Below the pieces are notes generated by a model. That model had not been told where the DNA came from. It made no database searches and was given only the letters and a program-made list of their open reading frames with translations. Positions 26,585-34,449 of a stretch of DNA of 64,000 nucleotides are shown in pieces. Both the position numbers and the translations under genes were made by a program. Position 1 is the first letter of the stretch. Each line of letters starts with the position of its first letter. This stretch comes from Paracidovorax wautersii (GTDB lineage Bacteria; Pseudomonadota; Gammaproteobacteria; Burkholderiales; Burkholderiaceae_C): the NCBI RefSeq assembly GCF_031453675.1, contig NZ_JAVIZX010000001.1:3308001-3372000 (forward strand), in the 5' to 3' direction.

Positions 26585-27517
26585 ATGTCTGCAACCGTAG
26601 GCGGCACGACCGCATTGGGTGACAACGCCGCACGGCAACTAGCCAACGCCACCAAGACCGCGCCCCAGCTGGACACCATCAGCCCGCGCTGGCTCACGCA
26701 CCTGCTGCAGTGGGTGCCGGTGGAGGCGGGCATCTACCGCCTCAACAAGGTGAAGAATCCCGAGGCGATTAAGGTCACCTGTACCGCCAAGGAAGAAGAG
26801 AACCAGCTGCCGCGCACCTACGTCGACTATGAGGAGCACCCGCGCGAGTACTTCCTCAACGCGGTCTCCACGGTGCTGGACGTGCACACCCGCGTCTCCG
26901 ACCTGTACAGCAGCCCGCACGACCAGATCAAGGAACAGCTGCGCCTGACGATCGAGACGATCAAGGAGAACCAGGAGAGCGAGCTCATCAACAACCCGGA
27001 CTACGGACTGCTGGCCCAGGTCACGGACGAGCAGCGCATCTTCCCGCTCACCGGCGCGCCCACGCCCGACGATCTGGATGAACTGCTGACCAAGGTGTGG
27101 AAGGAGCCGGCCTTCTTCCTGACCCACCCGCTGGCCATCGCCGCGTTCGGCCGCGAAGCCACGCGCCGCGGCACGCCGCCGCCCACGGTGAGCCTGTTCG
27201 GCTCGCAGTTCATCACCTGGCGCGGCATCCCGCTGATCCCGTCCGACAAGGTGCCGGTGGCCGACGGCAAGAGCAAGATCCTGCTGCTGCGCGTGGGCGA
27301 CAAGCGCCAGGGCGTCGTCGGCCTGTTCCAACCGGGTCTGCCGGGCGAGCAGGGGCCGGGGCTGTCGGTGCGCTTCATGGGCATCAACAACCACGCCATC
27401 GCCTCCTACCTGATCTCGCAGTACTGCTCGCTGGCCGTGCTGACCCACGATGCGCTGGCCGTGCTGGACGATGTCGAGGTCAATAAGTACCACGACTACC
27501 CGGACACCTACAAGTGA
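26585..27517 (+). CDS. Family 2A encapsulin nanocompartment shell protein
   Basis: A 310-residue HK97-fold shell protein of the SrpI-like family 2A. Recognisable segments: ISPRWLTHLLQWVPVEAGIY, the E-loop/spine region EEHPREYFLNAVSTVLDVHT, the A-domain SLFGSQFITWRGIPLIPSDK and the C-terminal NHAIASYLISQYCSLAVLTH. It lacks the cyclic-nucleotide-binding insertion of family 2B. Such proteins self-assemble into a closed icosahedral shell that encloses a cysteine desulfurase. AGGGAG precedes ATG 26585. The cargo gene starts 16 bases after the stop. The N-terminal arm (about residues 1-35) is probably flexible. Confidence 0.95.
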   Translation: MSATVGGTTALGDNAARQLANATKTAPQLDTISPRWLTHLLQWVPVEAGIYRLNKVKNPEAIKVTCTAKEEENQLPRTYVDYEEHPREYFLNAVSTVLDVHTRVSDLYSSPHDQIKEQLRLTIETIKENQESELINNPDYGLLAQVTDEQRIFPLTGAPTPDDLDELLTKVWKEPAFFLTHPLAIAAFGREATRRGTPPPTVSLFGSQFITWRGIPLIPSDKVPVADGKSKILLLRVGDKRQGVVGLFQPGLPGEQGPGLSVRFMGINNHAIASYLISQYCSLAVLTHDALAVLDDVEVNKYHDYPDTYK

Positions 27518-27533
27518 AGCGCAAGGAGCGGCC

Positions 27534-29567
27534 ATGACCCTCGCTTCCTTTTCACCGGGCGCCAGCGCGCCCGGGGCACCCATCGATCCCGCCGTGCTCG
27601 CGCGCATGGCCAATGCCCTGTTCCAGGCCCTGCCCGGTGACAGCGCGGGCCCCACGGCGGCGTATACGGCCGGCGGGTTCCCGTCCGCAGCGGCGGCTGC
27701 GCCGTCCGTGCCCGCGCTGGGCAGCGGCGTGGCCCCTGGCGTGCAGGCGCCCGGCAACATCGCGCCGCCGGGCTCGCCGCTGGCCAGCCCCGCCGGCTTC
27801 GGGCCCGGCGTGCCGGGCACGCCGATTCCGCAGGGGCAGATCCCGGGCGCCAACCTCCTGCCTGCATCGCCCACGCAGATGCTGTCGCTCGGCAACCGTG
27901 CGCCGGCCTTGCTGCCGCACGCGCATGCGGGCAATGGCGTTCCGGACACGGTGCTGAGCGCGCTGCCCGCCTACGAGCCCCGCATCGGCAGCGCCGTGCA
28001 GGGCGTGCCGGGGCCCGCGGGCGCCGCGCCCGCGGCGGTGCAGCCTGCCGCGGCGGCGGCATCGCCGTACTACTTCGTCGGCGAGCGCCAGGCACCTGCG
28101 GCGGCCGCACCGGTGCGGTCGGGCGATCCACTGGACGCCCTGGCGGGCCTGCCGTTCGCACAGCCGCAGGTACCTGCGGTGCCGCAAGGCACGCAGCAGG
28201 CTGCGCCGGCCGTGCGGGGCGCGCCATCGGCGGAACCGACGTACTACTTCGTCGACTCGGTGGTGCTGCCCAGCGGCTACGTCACGCCGGCCATGCCAGG
28301 GGCGCGTGACACGCCGCCGCTGGCGGGGCAGGGCCGGCACCCGCCGTTCGACGTGCAGGCCATCCGCCGCGACTTTCCCGTGCTTTCGGAGCGCGTGAAC
28401 GGCCGGCAGCTGGTGTGGTTCGACAACGCGGCCACCACGCACAAGCCGAAAGCGGTGATCGACCGCATCAGCTACTTCTACGCGCACGAGAACTCGAACA
28501 TCCACCGCGCCGCGCATGCGCTGGCCGCACGCGCCACCGATGCGTACGAGGGTGCCCGCCAGCGCGTGAAGACCTTCATCAACGCGCCGGACGTGAACGA
28601 GGTGATCTTCGTGCGCGGCACCACCGAAGCCATCAACCTGGTGGCCAAGAGCTGGGGCGCCCAGCATGTGGGCGAGGGCGACGAGATCATCGTCAGCCAC
28701 CTGGAACACCACGCCAACATCGTGCCCTGGCAGCAGCTGGCGGCCGCCAAGGGGGCGAAGCTGCGCGTGATTCCGGTGGACGATTCGGGCCAGGTGCTGC
28801 TCGATGAGTACCAGCAGCTGCTGAACGACCGCACGAAGATCGTCGCCGTCACGCAGGTCTCCAATGCGCTCGGCACCGTGGTGCCGGTGAAGCAGATCGT
28901 GGCGCTGGCCCAGCGGGCGGGCGCCAAGGCGCTGGTGGACGGCGCGCAGTCGGTGTCGCACATGCGGGTGGACGTGCAGGACCTGGGGACGGACTTCTTC
29001 GTGTTTTCGGGCCACAAGGTCTTCGGGCCCACGGGTATCGGCGTGGTCTGGGGCAAGCGCGAGGTGCTCGAAGACATGCCGCCTTGGCAGGGCGGCGGCA
29101 ACATGATTGCCGACGTCACCTTCGAGAAGACGGTGTTCCAGCCGATCCCGAACAAGTTCGAGGCCGGTACGGGCAACATCGCCGATGCGGTGGGCCTGGG
29201 TGCGGCGATCGACTACGTGAACCGCGTGGGCATCGAGAACATCGCGCGCTACGAGCACGAGCTGCTGGTGTACGGCATGCAGCAGCTGCGCACCATTCCC
29301 GGTGTGCGGCTGATCGGCACCGCAGCGGACAAGGCCAGCGTGATGTCGTTCGTGCTGGCAGGCTACTCAACGGAAGAGGTGGGCAAGGCCTTGAACGAAG
29401 AGGGCATCGCCGTGCGCACGGGCCACCATTGCGCGCAGCCCATCCTGCGCCGCTTCGGCGTGGAGACCACGGTGCGGCCGTCGCTGGCGTTCTACAACAC
29501 CTTCGACGAGATCGACCGGCTGGTCGACGTGGTGCGCCGCTTGGCCGGCCAGCGCCGCACCGGGTAG
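27534..29567 (+). CDS. Family 2A encapsulin cargo: cysteine desulfurase with disordered N-terminal domain
   Basis: A 677-residue protein. Residues 1 to about 270 are a Pro/Ala/Gly-rich, probably disordered extension with VLARMANALFQALPG near the start (21-35) and two copies of YYFV (179-182, 237-240). Residues from about 272 form a type II, SufS-like, PLP-dependent cysteine desulfurase: PLP Lys495 in FSGHKVFGPTGIG, catalytic Cys633 in RTGHHCAQP, and HLEHHANIVPW. It takes sulfur from cysteine, leaving alanine and an enzyme persulfide. In family 2A systems the long N-terminal domain loads the enzyme into the shell encoded just upstream; that role here is by homology. AAGGAG precedes ATG 27534. 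Confidence 0.95.
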   Translation: MTLASFSPGASAPGAPIDPAVLARMANALFQALPGDSAGPTAAYTAGGFPSAAAAAPSVPALGSGVAPGVQAPGNIAPPGSPLASPAGFGPGVPGTPIPQGQIPGANLLPASPTQMLSLGNRAPALLPHAHAGNGVPDTVLSALPAYEPRIGSAVQGVPGPAGAAPAAVQPAAAAASPYYFVGERQAPAAAAPVRSGDPLDALAGLPFAQPQVPAVPQGTQQAAPAVRGAPSAEPTYYFVDSVVLPSGYVTPAMPGARDTPPLAGQGRHPPFDVQAIRRDFPVLSERVNGRQLVWFDNAATTHKPKAVIDRISYFYAHENSNIHRAAHALAARATDAYEGARQRVKTFINAPDVNEVIFVRGTTEAINLVAKSWGAQHVGEGDEIIVSHLEHHANIVPWQQLAAAKGAKLRVIPVDDSGQVLLDEYQQLLNDRTKIVAVTQVSNALGTVVPVKQIVALAQRAGAKALVDGAQSVSHMRVDVQDLGTDFFVFSGHKVFGPTGIGVVWGKREVLEDMPPWQGGGNMIADVTFEKTVFQPIPNKFEAGTGNIADAVGLGAAIDYVNRVGIENIARYEHELLVYGMQQLRTIPGVRLIGTAADKASVMSFVLAGYSTEEVGKALNEEGIAVRTGHHCAQPILRRFGVETTVRPSLAFYNTFDEIDRLVDVVRRLAGQRRTG

Positions 29568-29585
29568 GCGCAGCAAGTACCGCCA

Positions 29586-29650
29586 GGCCCAGAGGCCGGC
29601 ACAGGGCCTGCGACCCGCGCCGGCCTCTGCCGTTGGCTGGCCTCTGGGCC
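29586..29650. repeat. Perfect 12-bp inverted repeat after the desulfurase gene
   Basis: GGCCCAGAGGCC at 29586-29597 and GGCCTCTGGGCC at 29639-29650 are exact reverse complements. The 41-base spacer holds a further partial match (GCCGGC twice). No T-run, so it may be a Rho-type or RNA-stabilising hairpin at the end of the encapsulin message rather than an intrinsic terminator. Confidence 0.6.
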
Positions 29651-29793
29651 GGGGCGCCATGCGGAGCGACGTCTGCAGGTACGATGCACGCCTTCTGTCT
29701 CCGTACCCCGCCCGTCGGTGCACGTCCGGCGGGGCAGCTGGTGTTTGGGGCCGCTGCTGCCCTGTCCGACTGTCCGTTCTTCCTCGTCCGTTC

Positions 29794-30150
29794 ATGATTC
29801 CTGCATTGGCGGCCCTGCTGGGCTTTCAACTCCTGGGCGAACTGCTGGTTCGCGCCCTGGGCTTGCCTGTGCCCGGCGCGCTGCTGGGCCTGGTGTTTCT
29901 TGTGGCTTATCTGATGTGGCGGGGCGAGACGCCGCAAAGCCTGGCCGACACGTCCAACGCGCTGCTGCGCAACATGATGCTGCTGCTGGTGCCGTCGGTC
30001 GTGGGCCTGATCGACAACGTGGAGCGCGTGCGGCGCGAGTGGCTGCCCTTCGTGGTGGCCTGCGTGGTGGGCGCCGTCATCACATTGGCCGTCACCGCCG
30101 TGGTGCTGGAGTGGCTGCTCAAGCGCCAGCCGCCCGAGGAGGGCGTGTGA
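29794..30150 (+). CDS. LrgA/CidA family membrane protein
   Basis: A 118-residue integral membrane protein with four predicted helices. Family hallmarks: LLGFQLLGELLVRALGLPVP, PGALLGLVFLVAYL and the loop NALLRNMMLLLVPSVVGLID, with VPSVVG conserved in CidA/LrgA holin-like proteins. ATG 29794 (MIPALAALLG) is the only start that leaves the first helix intact. It overlaps the lrgB gene by one base (TGATG). In other bacteria the pair modulates murein hydrolase activity or exports small metabolites; the role here is not shown. Confidence 0.9.
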   Translation: MIPALAALLGFQLLGELLVRALGLPVPGALLGLVFLVAYLMWRGETPQSLADTSNALLRNMMLLLVPSVVGLIDNVERVRREWLPFVVACVVGAVITLAVTAVVLEWLLKRQPPEEGV

Positions 30151-30869
30151 TGGTTTCTTCCATGCCTTGGGCTACCCCGGCCTTCATGGGCTCCGCGCTG
30201 GTGTGGATCACCGTGACGGTGGTCCTCTACGCCGGCGCGCTGTGGCTGTACGGGCGCACCCGGGGCAACCCGTGCTTTGTGCCGGTGGCGACCACGGCCC
30301 TTGGCGTCATGGCCCTGCTGTGGCTCACGCGCACGCCCTACCGCATCTATGCCGATGCGGCCTTGCCGCTGTCGTTCCTGGTGGGGCCGGCTACCGTGGC
30401 GCTGGCCGTGCCGCTGTATGGACAGCGGGAGCGGCTGCGCCGCATCTGGCGGCCGCTGCTGGTCGCTCTGTTCGTGGGCTGCAGTGTGGCCCTGCTGGTG
30501 TCGCTGGGTGTGGCCTGGGCGCTGGGCGGCAGTTGGGAGACGCTGGTGTCGGTCGCTCCGAAGTCCGCCACCATGCCGATCGCCATGCCCATGGCCGAAC
30601 GCCTGGGCGGCCTGCCCGCGCTGGCGGCGGTGGCGGTGGTGATCACCGGTGTGGTCGGGACGGTCGTTTCGCACCCGCTGCTGCGCTGGCTGCGCGTGCG
30701 GGATCCGGCCGCCCGCGGTTTCGCCATCGGCCTCACGGCCCACGCCATCGGCATGGCGCGCGAGCTGCAGGTGCACCCCGCCTCGGGGGGCTTTGCGGCG
30801 CTGGCCATGGGCCTCAACGGCATCCTGACGGCGGTGCTGATGCCGCTGGCGCTGATGCTGTTCCGTTAG
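30150..30869 (+). CDS. LrgB/CidB family membrane protein
   Basis: A 239-residue integral membrane protein with about six to eight helices. LrgB features: LPLSFLVGPATVALAVPLYG, VSVAPKSATMPIAMPMAERL and a GLTAHAIGMARELQVHPASG motif near the C-terminus. Start overlaps the stop of the LrgA gene. LrgAB/CidAB pairs occur across bacteria and plastids. No regulator (LytSR) lies nearby. Confidence 0.9.
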   Translation: MVSSMPWATPAFMGSALVWITVTVVLYAGALWLYGRTRGNPCFVPVATTALGVMALLWLTRTPYRIYADAALPLSFLVGPATVALAVPLYGQRERLRRIWRPLLVALFVGCSVALLVSLGVAWALGGSWETLVSVAPKSATMPIAMPMAERLGGLPALAAVAVVITGVVGTVVSHPLLRWLRVRDPAARGFAIGLTAHAIGMARELQVHPASGGFAALAMGLNGILTAVLMPLALMLFR

Positions 30870-30941
30870 CGGTGCGGGGCGTAGGACAAGCGCGCGATCG
30901 GGCTGCCAGGGGGAGGATCCATGGCGGCAAGGATTCAAGCG

Positions 30942-30995
30942 AAAAGTGCCCCAAGCGCTTATGGAATAAGCGCTGCAAGCTATATATTTGATAGT
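30942..30995 (+). repeat. Dispersed intergenic repeat, copy 6
   Basis: AAAAGTGCCCCAAGCGCTTA, then TGGAATAAGCGC, GCAAGCTATATATTTGATAG. The GCGCTTAT/ATAAGCGC hairpin is perfect. It lies between the lrgB stop and the FMN reductase start, on the same strand as both. Confidence 0.87.
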
Positions 30996-31119
30996 GAAGG
31001 GTGCGCGCCCTTCCCAGGCGCGGCGATGGCGGCCCGGGCGGCACTCACTATCATCGAAGATTGCCCAAGCGCCGCCTTCCGTGCGGCTTCGAGACCCGTT
31101 CTTTCACGAAAGGAATCGC

Positions 31120-31677
31120 ATGAACAACCAGTACCAGATCGCTGTCGTGGTCGGCAGCCTGCGCCAGGACTCGCTCAACCGCAAGCTCGCCACCGCACTG
31201 GCACGCCTTGCGCCGGCCGACTTCACGTTCGTGCAGGTGCGCATCGACGACCTGCCCCTGTACAACCAGGACGACGACAGCCACCAGGCCGCTTCCGTGA
31301 TGCGCCTGAAGTCCGAAGTCTCCGCATCGCAAGGCCTGCTGTTCGTCACGCCGGAATACAACCGCTCCGTGCCCGGCGTGCTGAAGAACGCGCTGGACCA
31401 CGGCTCGCGTCCGTATGGCCAGAGCGTGTGGGGCAACAAGCCGGCAGGGGTGCTGGGCGTGTCCATCGGCACCATCGGCACGGCCGTGGCGCAGCAGCAC
31501 CTGCGCACCATCCTGGCTTATTTGGACGTGCCCACCCTCGGCCAACCCGAAGCGTTCATCCAGGCCAAGGACAGCCTGTTCGACGACCAAGGCAACATCG
31601 GCGAGGCGAGCCGCCAGTTTTTGCAGACCTGGATGGACAAATACGTCGCCTGGATCAAGCAGCACGCCAAGGTCTGA
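31120..31677 (+). CDS. NADPH-dependent FMN reductase family protein
   Basis: A 185-residue flavodoxin-fold protein. It has the phosphate-binding loop VVVGSLRQDSLNRKLATAL near the N-terminus and the flavin-contact motif FVTPEYNRSVPGVLKNALDH. These are typical of NADPH-dependent FMN/quinone reductases (ArsH/ChrR/SsuE superfamily, PF03358). It could supply reduced flavin or reduce quinones or metals; SsuE-like service to a sulfonate monooxygenase is possible given the sulfur theme, but no monooxygenase is near. ATG 31120 has AAAGGA upstream. Confidence 0.88.
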   Translation: MNNQYQIAVVVGSLRQDSLNRKLATALARLAPADFTFVQVRIDDLPLYNQDDDSHQAASVMRLKSEVSASQGLLFVTPEYNRSVPGVLKNALDHGSRPYGQSVWGNKPAGVLGVSIGTIGTAVAQQHLRTILAYLDVPTLGQPEAFIQAKDSLFDDQGNIGEASRQFLQTWMDKYVAWIKQHAKV

Positions 31678-31746
31678 GGCCCGACCGCGGGGCGCGAGGC
31701 CGACGGCCTTGCGCGCCCACCGGCGGAGCACTCTCCGGCCCGCCGC

Positions 31747-32929
31747 TCAGAGCCGGCGCAGACGCTCCAGCGCCGCGCGCAGCGTGGCGTCCTGCTTGGC
31801 GAAGCAAAAACGCACCACCCGCTGGTCGAAGCCGTCGCCATAGAAGGCCGACAGGGGAATGGCCGCTACGCCGATCTCGCGCGTGAGCCATTGGCAGAAA
31901 TCGGCCTCGTTCAGGTCGCTCACCGCCGAGATGTCGACGCACTGGAAGTAGCTGCCCGTGCTGGGCAGCAGCTTCAGGCGCGAGCCTTCGAGGCCCTGGC
32001 GGAACAGGTCGCGCTTGGCCTGGTAGAAGGCGGGCAGATCGAGGTAGGGCCGCGGGTTGGCCAGGTACTGGGCCAGCCCGTGCTGTACCGGCGTGTTCAC
32101 GGTGAACACGTTGAACTGGTGCACCTTGCGGAATTCCGCGGTCAGCGCCGCGGGCGCGGCCACGGTGCCCACCTTCCAGCCCGTGACATGGAAGGTCTTG
32201 CCGAAGCTGGACACGATGAAGGCGCGGGCGGCCAGGCCCGGAAAGCGCGCAGCGCTCTGGTGCTCGGCGCCATCGAACACCATGTGCTCATACACCTCGT
32301 CGCTGACCAGCAGTACATCGGTCGGGGCGAGCAGTTCTTCCAGCGCGCGCATGTCCTCGGCCGTCCAGACGGTGGCGCTGGGGTTGTGCGGCGTGTTGAT
32401 GATCAGCAGCCGCGTGCGGGGCGTGAGGGCCGCTGCGATCTTGCCGAAGTCCGGACGGAACGTGCCCGGCGTGAGCGGGGACGCGCACTACGGTGCCGCC
32501 CGCCAGTTCGATGTTGGGCACGTAGCTGTCGTAGCAAGGCTCCAGCACCACCACCTCGTCGCCCGGCTGCACCGTGGCGAGGATGGCTGTCAGGATGGCC
32601 TGGGTCGCGCCAGCGGTGATGGTGATCTCGGTGTTGGCGTCGTACGCGCGGCCGTGCAGCGCCTCGATCTTGCCGGCCACGGCCTGGCGCAGGGCGGGCA
32701 CGCCGGCCATGGGCGGGTACTGGTTGTGGCCCGCCTGCATGGCCTGGGTCACGGCGTCCACCAGGGCCGGGTCGCATTGGAAGTCCGGAAAGCCCTGGCC
32801 CAGGTTGACCGCGCCGTGTTCGGCCGCCAGCTGCGACATGACGGTGAAGATGGTCGTGCCCACCTGGGGCAGCTTGCTGGGGAACGCGGGCGTGCGGGCG
32901 GGCGGCAGGGAGGCGGTAGCGGAAGTCAT
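31747..32929 (-). pseudogene. Frameshifted PLP aminotransferase (methionine aminotransferase-like)
   Basis: The gene is split into two frames. The first part starts at ATG 32929 (MTSATASLPPARTPAFPSKL) and reads correctly to GGTVVRVP. The second continues from the other frame as LTPGTFRPDFGKIAAALTPR, then IINTPHNPSATVW, and runs to the stop at 31747. The switch is at four Gs (32477-32480 on the plus strand); removing one base restores a single protein of about 393 residues. The joined product has NLGQGFPDFQ, PLP Lys in SSFGKTFHVTGWKVG and RVVRFCFAKQ, like YbdL, which transaminates methionine and its keto acid. Either a sequencing error in a G-run or a real recent mutation. Confidence 0.85.
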
Positions 32930-33025
32930 GGCGCGGTGAAGAGGAAAGGCGGGCTCTGGCGAGTCAAGGCACGGGGTCGCATCCTGCGTGGCTGGCGGGC
33001 CTCACCGAACGCATTCCGTCCGTGC

Positions 33026-33967
33026 TCAGAGTTCGTAGTCGTTGACGTGGCCGGTCATGGCCCGGCCGATGAGTTCGCGGTTGAGGCGGTCGCTCAGCAG
33101 CTCGGCAAAGCGGTAGACGAAGTTGCGCAGATAGGCGCCGCGCTTGAAGGCCACGCGGGCGACGCTCTGGCCGAAGAGGTGGCCGACGGGGCGCACCGCC
33201 AGGTCACCGACCGGGTCGTCGCGCATGGCCATCTCCGCCACGATGCCCACGCCGAGGCCCAGGCGCACATAGGTCTTGATGACGTCGGAGTCGATGGCCT
33301 CCAGCACGATGCGCGGCTGCAGCTTGCGCGTGGCAAAAGCCTGGTCGATCTTGCCGCGGCCGGTGAAGGAGGGGTGGTAGGTGATGAGCGACTCGTGCGC
33401 GATGTCGTCCAGGCCGATGCGCTCCTTCTGGGCCAGCGGATGGGCGTGGGGCATCACCAGCACGTGCTGCCACTCGTAGCAGGGCAGGGTGACCAGATCG
33501 GGGTAATCGGCCAGCGATTCGGTGGCCATGCCGATCTCGGCCACCTCGTCGATGACCATGCGCGCCACCTCGTGTGGCGTGGCTTGGTGCAGGCTCACGT
33601 TCACCTTGGGGTAGGCCTCGCGCAGCTTGGCCACCGGCACCGGCAGCACGTAGCGGGCCTGGGTGTGGGTGGTGGCGATGCTGAGCGTGCCGCTGTCCTG
33701 GGCGCTGAACTGCTCGCCGATGCGCTTGAGGTTGCCCACCTCGCGCATGATGAGTTCGATGCTCTTGAGCACATGCTGTCCCGGCTCGGTGATGCGCTTG
33801 AGGCGCTTGCCGTGCCGCGCGAAGATGTCCACGCCCAGTTCGTCTTCCAGCTCGATGATGGCCTTGGATACGCCGGGCTGCGACGTGTGCAGCGCCTTTG
33901 CGGCCTCGGTCAGATTCAGATTGCGGCGCGCGGCCTCCTGGACGAAGCGGAATTGGTGCAGATTCAT
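33026..33967 (-). CDS. cysB: CysB-family LysR regulator
   Basis: A 313-residue LysR regulator of CysB type. The helix-turn-helix is at about residues 18-40 (LTEAAKALHTSQPGVSKAII). The effector domain contains TTHTQARYVLPVPVAKLREA, the CysB sulfate/O-acetylserine-site sequence, and ESLITYHPSFTGRGKIDQAF and KTYVRLGLGVGIVAEMA. CysB activates sulfate uptake and reduction genes when O-acetylserine accumulates. It stands divergent-free between the aminotransferase and the siroheme chelatase cbiX, both read on the same strand; cbiX serves sulfite reductase, so the link makes sense. The C-terminal GHVNDYEL is typical of this family. Confidence 0.93.
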   Translation of the reverse strand: MNLHQFRFVQEAARRNLNLTEAAKALHTSQPGVSKAIIELEDELGVDIFARHGKRLKRITEPGQHVLKSIELIMREVGNLKRIGEQFSAQDSGTLSIATTHTQARYVLPVPVAKLREAYPKVNVSLHQATPHEVARMVIDEVAEIGMATESLADYPDLVTLPCYEWQHVLVMPHAHPLAQKERIGLDDIAHESLITYHPSFTGRGKIDQAFATRKLQPRIVLEAIDSDVIKTYVRLGLGVGIVAEMAMRDDPVGDLAVRPVGHLFGQSVARVAFKRGAYLRNFVYRFAELLSDRLNRELIGRAMTGHVNDYEL

Positions 33968-34029
33968 ATCTGATGGCGGCTAAAAAGTCGCATCATTATG
34001 CTGCATTCATCTAAGCGAGAGGCAATCTT

Positions 34030-34449
34030 TCAGAGGTTGGAAGAAGGTTCCGCGGCGATCTGCGCCATCAGCGCGGTCATGCGCGGATCCTCTCCGATCG
34101 CCTGCTGCACATGGAACAGCACGCACCCGCCATGGACTTGTCGCAGCTCTTCAACCAGCACTGGCAGATCTTCCCGGGCATGGCGTCCCGTGCCCAGGAA
34201 CATGGGCACGATGGTGATCTGGCGAACGCCTTGCAGCACCAACTGCTCCACGGCCGTGCCCAGGTCGGGTTTCGTGAGCTCCAGATACGCGCAGCACACC
34301 TGCAGCCCGGGCTGGTCGGCATGCAGGCGCGCCTGTACCGCCTCGATGGGCTGGCGCCACAGCGGGTCGCGCGAGCCGTGCGAGAACAGCACCACGCCAC
34401 GGCGCTGTGGCTCGGCGGGCGTGGTGGGGGAAGCGGTTTCGGCACTCAT
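34030..34449 (-). CDS. CbiX-type sirohydrochlorin chelatase
   Basis: A 139-residue protein with the CbiX fold. The N-terminal VVLFSHGSRDPLWRQPIEAV carries the metal-handling histidine of the GHGSR-type motif, and IVPMFLGTGRHAREDLPVLV the second conserved histidine. Length is that of the single-domain (short) CbiX/SirB class, which inserts Fe or Co into sirohydrochlorin to give siroheme or a corrinoid precursor. Its start overlaps the stop of lptG by ATGA, so it is translationally coupled to the lipopolysaccharide transport genes. Sulfite and nitrite reductases need siroheme. Confidence 0.85.
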   Translation of the reverse strand: MSAETASPTTPAEPQRRGVVLFSHGSRDPLWRQPIEAVQARLHADQPGLQVCCAYLELTKPDLGTAVEQLVLQGVRQITIVPMFLGTGRHAREDLPVLVEELRQVHGGCVLFHVQQAIGEDPRMTALMAQIAAEPSSNL

